DNA from: a virus
Length of the DNA stretch: 64,000 bases
IMG/VR virus record: IMGVR_UViG_3300032805_000003
Coordinates: 24,939-88,938 of that record
Strand: one strand, 5' to 3'
This document shows, piece after piece, positions 62,160-64,000 of the stretch. The first letter of the stretch is position 1, and the number at the start of each line of letters is the position of its first letter. The notes below the pieces were generated by a model. It did not search any database. It saw nothing but the letters and a program-made list of their open reading frames with translations, and was not told the origin of the DNA. The translations under genes were made by a program, and so were the position numbers.

Positions 62160-62489
62160 TTGATACACCAGCTGGCCGGCGTCATCACCACAAGCCAGAT
62201 CCCGTGGCTGGAGATCGTCGCCTGGGGCAGCCCTCTGGTGATCGCGTGCACCGGTGCTGTCGTCGTCGGGTTGAAAGCCTTGTACCGGCTGGCGTCGACG
62301 AACCAGCGGTCAGCCACCGCGCAGGAAGGCACTGCGAAAGCGTTGCAAGAACTGTCGGAACGGTTCGCGAACTTCGCTGACGAAGTGCAGAAGAAGCAAT
62401 CCGAAACGGATAGTCGTCTGGCTGTGATCGAGTACGCCCGCGATCACGGATGGAGATCCCAGACCGGGAGAACGCGGGAGGGCCAGTGA
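62160..62489 (+). CDS. Holin-like membrane protein with coiled coil
   Basis: The 109-residue product (TTG 62160 after GAGGGAAGGGGG) has one membrane helix at about residues 15-40 (IPWLEIVAWGSPLVIACTGA, VVVGLKAL). A coiled coil follows (AQEGTAKALQELSERFANFA, DEVQKKQSETDSRLAV). A membrane helix plus coiled coil just after the tail genes is the usual layout for small actinophage lysis proteins. No lysin is visible within the window, so the assignment rests on position. Confidence 0.55.
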   Translation: MIHQLAGVITTSQIPWLEIVAWGSPLVIACTGAVVVGLKALYRLASTNQRSATAQEGTAKALQELSERFANFADEVQKKQSETDSRLAVIEYARDHGWRSQTGRTREGQ

Positions 62490-62887
62490 GCCGGGTTCTG
62501 AAGCTTCGGATTCCGACGCTGCCCGCCGATCCGGCTGTCCGGGCGGTGGTGCTGGTCGCCGCGGCGTGCGTGCTGGTGCTGGCGATCGCCGGCGGGTCGA
62601 TCGCCGGCAGCTATGTGCTGACGTTGCACCAGATCGCCGTCAACAACACGAACATGGCGGCCGCGCATCACCAGCAGCAGGTGACAACGGCGGCGAACCA
62701 GCGCCGGCAAGAGATCGGGGCGTGCCGCCAGTTCGGCGGCCTGGTCGAATCAATCGTCCAGGCCAACGACGACACCCGGCATGCGGTGAAAGCGAGCCAC
62801 AGCTTCGGCCAGCTGTTCTCGCTCGCTGTCCAGCGCTATTACGCCCAAACCGGGTGCGCCCGGTTCTTCACCGTCGCAGGTGGCTGA
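62486..62887 (+). CDS. Single-span membrane protein, possible second holin-type component
   Basis: From GTG 62486 (GTGA overlap) the 133-residue protein has a membrane helix at about residues 17-45 (AVRAVVLVAAACVLVLAIAG, GSIAGSYVL). The outer-facing part carries two Cys (IGACRQFGGLVESIVQANDD, YYAQTGCARFF) that may form a disulfide. Directly coupled membrane pairs are common in phage lysis cassettes. Other membrane roles are possible. Confidence 0.55.
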   Translation: MSRVLKLRIPTLPADPAVRAVVLVAAACVLVLAIAGGSIAGSYVLTLHQIAVNNTNMAAAHHQQQVTTAANQRRQEIGACRQFGGLVESIVQANDDTRHAVKASHSFGQLFSLAVQRYYAQTGCARFFTVAGG

Positions 62888-62918
62888 TGACCTCTGCCAG
62901 CCAGAAGACGGCTCCCGC

Positions 62919-63611
62919 ATGACCAGCTACAACCCGGCCGCTGACCCGGTCCACGGCCACGGGTTCAACACCGCTGCCCGCTGGGGCGGCTGGTCCTGGA
63001 ATGCGCCGTCCCGCGGCGAGCATTTCCGGCGGTGCTCTTTCTGCGGGTCGATCCATCCGGATGACCTGGCCGCCGAACCCGCCGGCACAGGATGCGGGCA
63101 CCCGGGTTGCCCGGACCCGCACAGCCAGCTTGCGCGGGTCCATTTCCCGGTCGCCGGCCTGGCCGGCGACCGGCGGCATGTGTTCGTGGACACTGGCTGG
63201 CGGGCCAGCTGGGCGGACATGAAATACGGCTGGCCGCACAAGTTCTATGTCGAAGGGCTGGTCAACCGGGATCCGAGCAGCTTGTCGGTGATCGGGTCAG
63301 CCAGCGGCCCGCAAGCCCCGTCCTGGGCTGCCGGTGCCGGTGAACAGTGGGTTCCGGTCAGCCGGCTGACGCGCCAGCAACGGAAAACCGCCCGCGGTGA
63401 AGGGTATCTGCGGTCCGGTGACCAGGGCGGCTGGCTGTTGTTCGGGCACCGGAACACCCATTTCGCCAAGTTCTACACGATCCATCTGGCGGACCCGGCG
63501 ATCGGCGAGCAGACCCGGGAGATCATCGCGCGGGTGAGCCGGCGCAGGCTGACGTTCGACGACGGGCTGGTCAGCTGGCAAGCGTACGCACCGCCGGAGA
63601 CCAGCCCGTGA
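62919..63611 (+). CDS. Zinc-containing hypothetical phage protein
   Basis: I use ATG 62919; a GTG at 62880 overlaps the previous gene. The 230-residue protein has a conserved-looking zinc region: NAPSRGEHFRRCSFCGSIHP, TGCGHPGCPDPHSQLARVHF. It then has ADMKYGWPHKFYVEGLVNRD and a C-terminal LLFGHRNTHFAKFYTIHLAD. The family occurs near lysis/structural genes in actinophages; I know no function. Confidence 0.65.
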   Translation: MTSYNPAADPVHGHGFNTAARWGGWSWNAPSRGEHFRRCSFCGSIHPDDLAAEPAGTGCGHPGCPDPHSQLARVHFPVAGLAGDRRHVFVDTGWRASWADMKYGWPHKFYVEGLVNRDPSSLSVIGSASGPQAPSWAAGAGEQWVPVSRLTRQQRKTARGEGYLRSGDQGGWLLFGHRNTHFAKFYTIHLADPAIGEQTREIIARVSRRRLTFDDGLVSWQAYAPPETSP

Positions 63612-63799
63612 CCGAGTTCACCGGGACGGCGAGCACCAGCGATCCGGCAGCCATCTGGATTATCTGGGGTTCCGGGCCGGATGATCCGCCGCCAGCGCCG
63701 GTGCCGGCTCGCCGGCCGCAGCACCCGGGCGGCCCGCCGGTGCTGGCCGCCCGCCGCGCACCGGATGGCGAACGGGTCCTGGCTGCGGTCAGCGCGTGA
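63608..63799 (+). CDS. Short hypothetical protein, 63 residues
   Basis: The product begins MTEFTGTASTSDPAAIWIIW and continues as Pro/Arg-rich text (PPPAPVPARRPQHPGGPP). GTGA overlaps link it to both neighbours, which is the only strong evidence for translation. Function is unknown. Confidence 0.5.
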   Translation: MTEFTGTASTSDPAAIWIIWGSGPDDPPPAPVPARRPQHPGGPPVLAARRAPDGERVLAAVSA

Positions 63800-64000
63800 A
63801 CCGGACCCGGATCCCGGTCCGGCCGGTGATCTTCGGTTTGTGCGACGGGGCCATGTCGATCCTGGGAGTCGTGTTCTATGCCGCCGGTCACGCCGGTGAG
63901 GTGTTCCCGGTCGCGTTGTCCGGCGGGCTGACGGCGGCGGTGTCGATGGCCGGCGGCCAGTGGCTGTCAGATTCAGACACCGGGCCGCTGGCAGCAGTCG
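63796..64000 (+). CDS. VIT1/CCC1-like membrane protein, truncated by window end
   Basis: Sixty-eight codons are visible from GTG 63796: RIPVRPVIFGLCDGAMSILG, VVFYAAGHAGEVFPVALSGG, and LTAAVSMAGGQWLSDSDTG. The order G-x-x-D-G...S-x-x-G-V-V ... SMA-G-x-x-L-S-x-S matches the first two helices of vacuolar iron transporter-like proteins, a fold that turns up as membrane proteins in actinophage genomes. Metal transport by the phage version is unproven. Confidence 0.6.
   Translation, partial: MNRTRIPVRPVIFGLCDGAMSILGVVFYAAGHAGEVFPVALSGGLTAAVSMAGGQWLSDSDTGPLAAV

Noticed and set aside
62160-64000. Lysis cassette with endolysin
   Set aside because: Only small membrane proteins, a zinc protein and a VIT1-like fragment are present; no amidase, muramidase or peptidase motif was found before the window ends.

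Overview
This window is a high-GC actinobacterial element that reads as most of a temperate siphovirus (or phage-plasmid) genome, not an ordinary chromosome. Three things point to an actinobacterial host: the very high GC content, two WhiB-type Fe-S regulators, and heavy use of GTG starts that overlap the preceding stop as GTGA. No genus can be named. No integrase, resolvase, tRNA, lysin or rRNA is recognisable, and both ends cut through genes, so the element continues on both sides.

Layout. (1) 1-13.5 kb is mostly leftward early genes in two translationally coupled runs. The left run holds a DpdA-like 7-deazaguanine DNA transglycosylase homologue, a DUF1643-like protein, a DnaN sliding clamp, a tandem-HTH protein, a helicase-loader-like protein and a winged-helix replication initiator. 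The initiator gene contains eight palindromic iterons and an AT-richer patch, an arrangement like the lambda O/ori region. The right run holds an ERF-type annealing protein, a split DUF-type gene, a UvrD-family helicase, a DnaQ-like exonuclease, an HNH nuclease and several small zinc or membrane proteins. (2) 13.6-16.4 kb is a control region. A leftward XRE regulator and a rightward HTH protein diverge over shared GCTATC/GATAGC boxes, and a leftward GntR-GNAT pair sits beside three GTACAAG-type operator boxes. (3) 16.5-24.7 kb resembles the transfer region of actinomycete integrative and conjugative plasmids: WhiB, three small membrane or linker proteins, an FtsK/TraB-type DNA translocase, a cluster of GGACACCAG-type repeats just downstream of it (a clt-like site), a YdjM-like membrane hydrolase and a DUF2637/SpdB-like protein. 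(4) 26-43.8 kb is the packaging and head/tail-connector module: small and large terminase, a portal with a ParB-like C-terminus, MuF, a protease-scaffold, the major capsid protein, connectors, the tail tube, and tail chaperones with a canonical -1 frameshift. (5) 43.8-62.1 kb holds the tape measure and a long run of tail and fibre genes, including an apiosidase-like glycoside hydrolase, a beta-helix protein with a membrane anchor, and a Pro/Arg-rich repeat fibre. (6) 62.1-64 kb holds small membrane (holin-like) proteins, a zinc protein and the start of a VIT1-like membrane protein.

A recurring leftward promoter/operator joins these regions. It consists of TTGACR, an 18-nt spacer, TAGGTT and an overlapping GTAG-N6-CTAC palindrome. 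It lies before the UvrD-type helicase gene and before three leftward gene cassettes that interrupt the rightward late operon. This suggests a phage-wide regulon in which leftward genes can be expressed when the late operon is silent. All functional calls come from reading translations and DNA motifs by eye; no database search was run.
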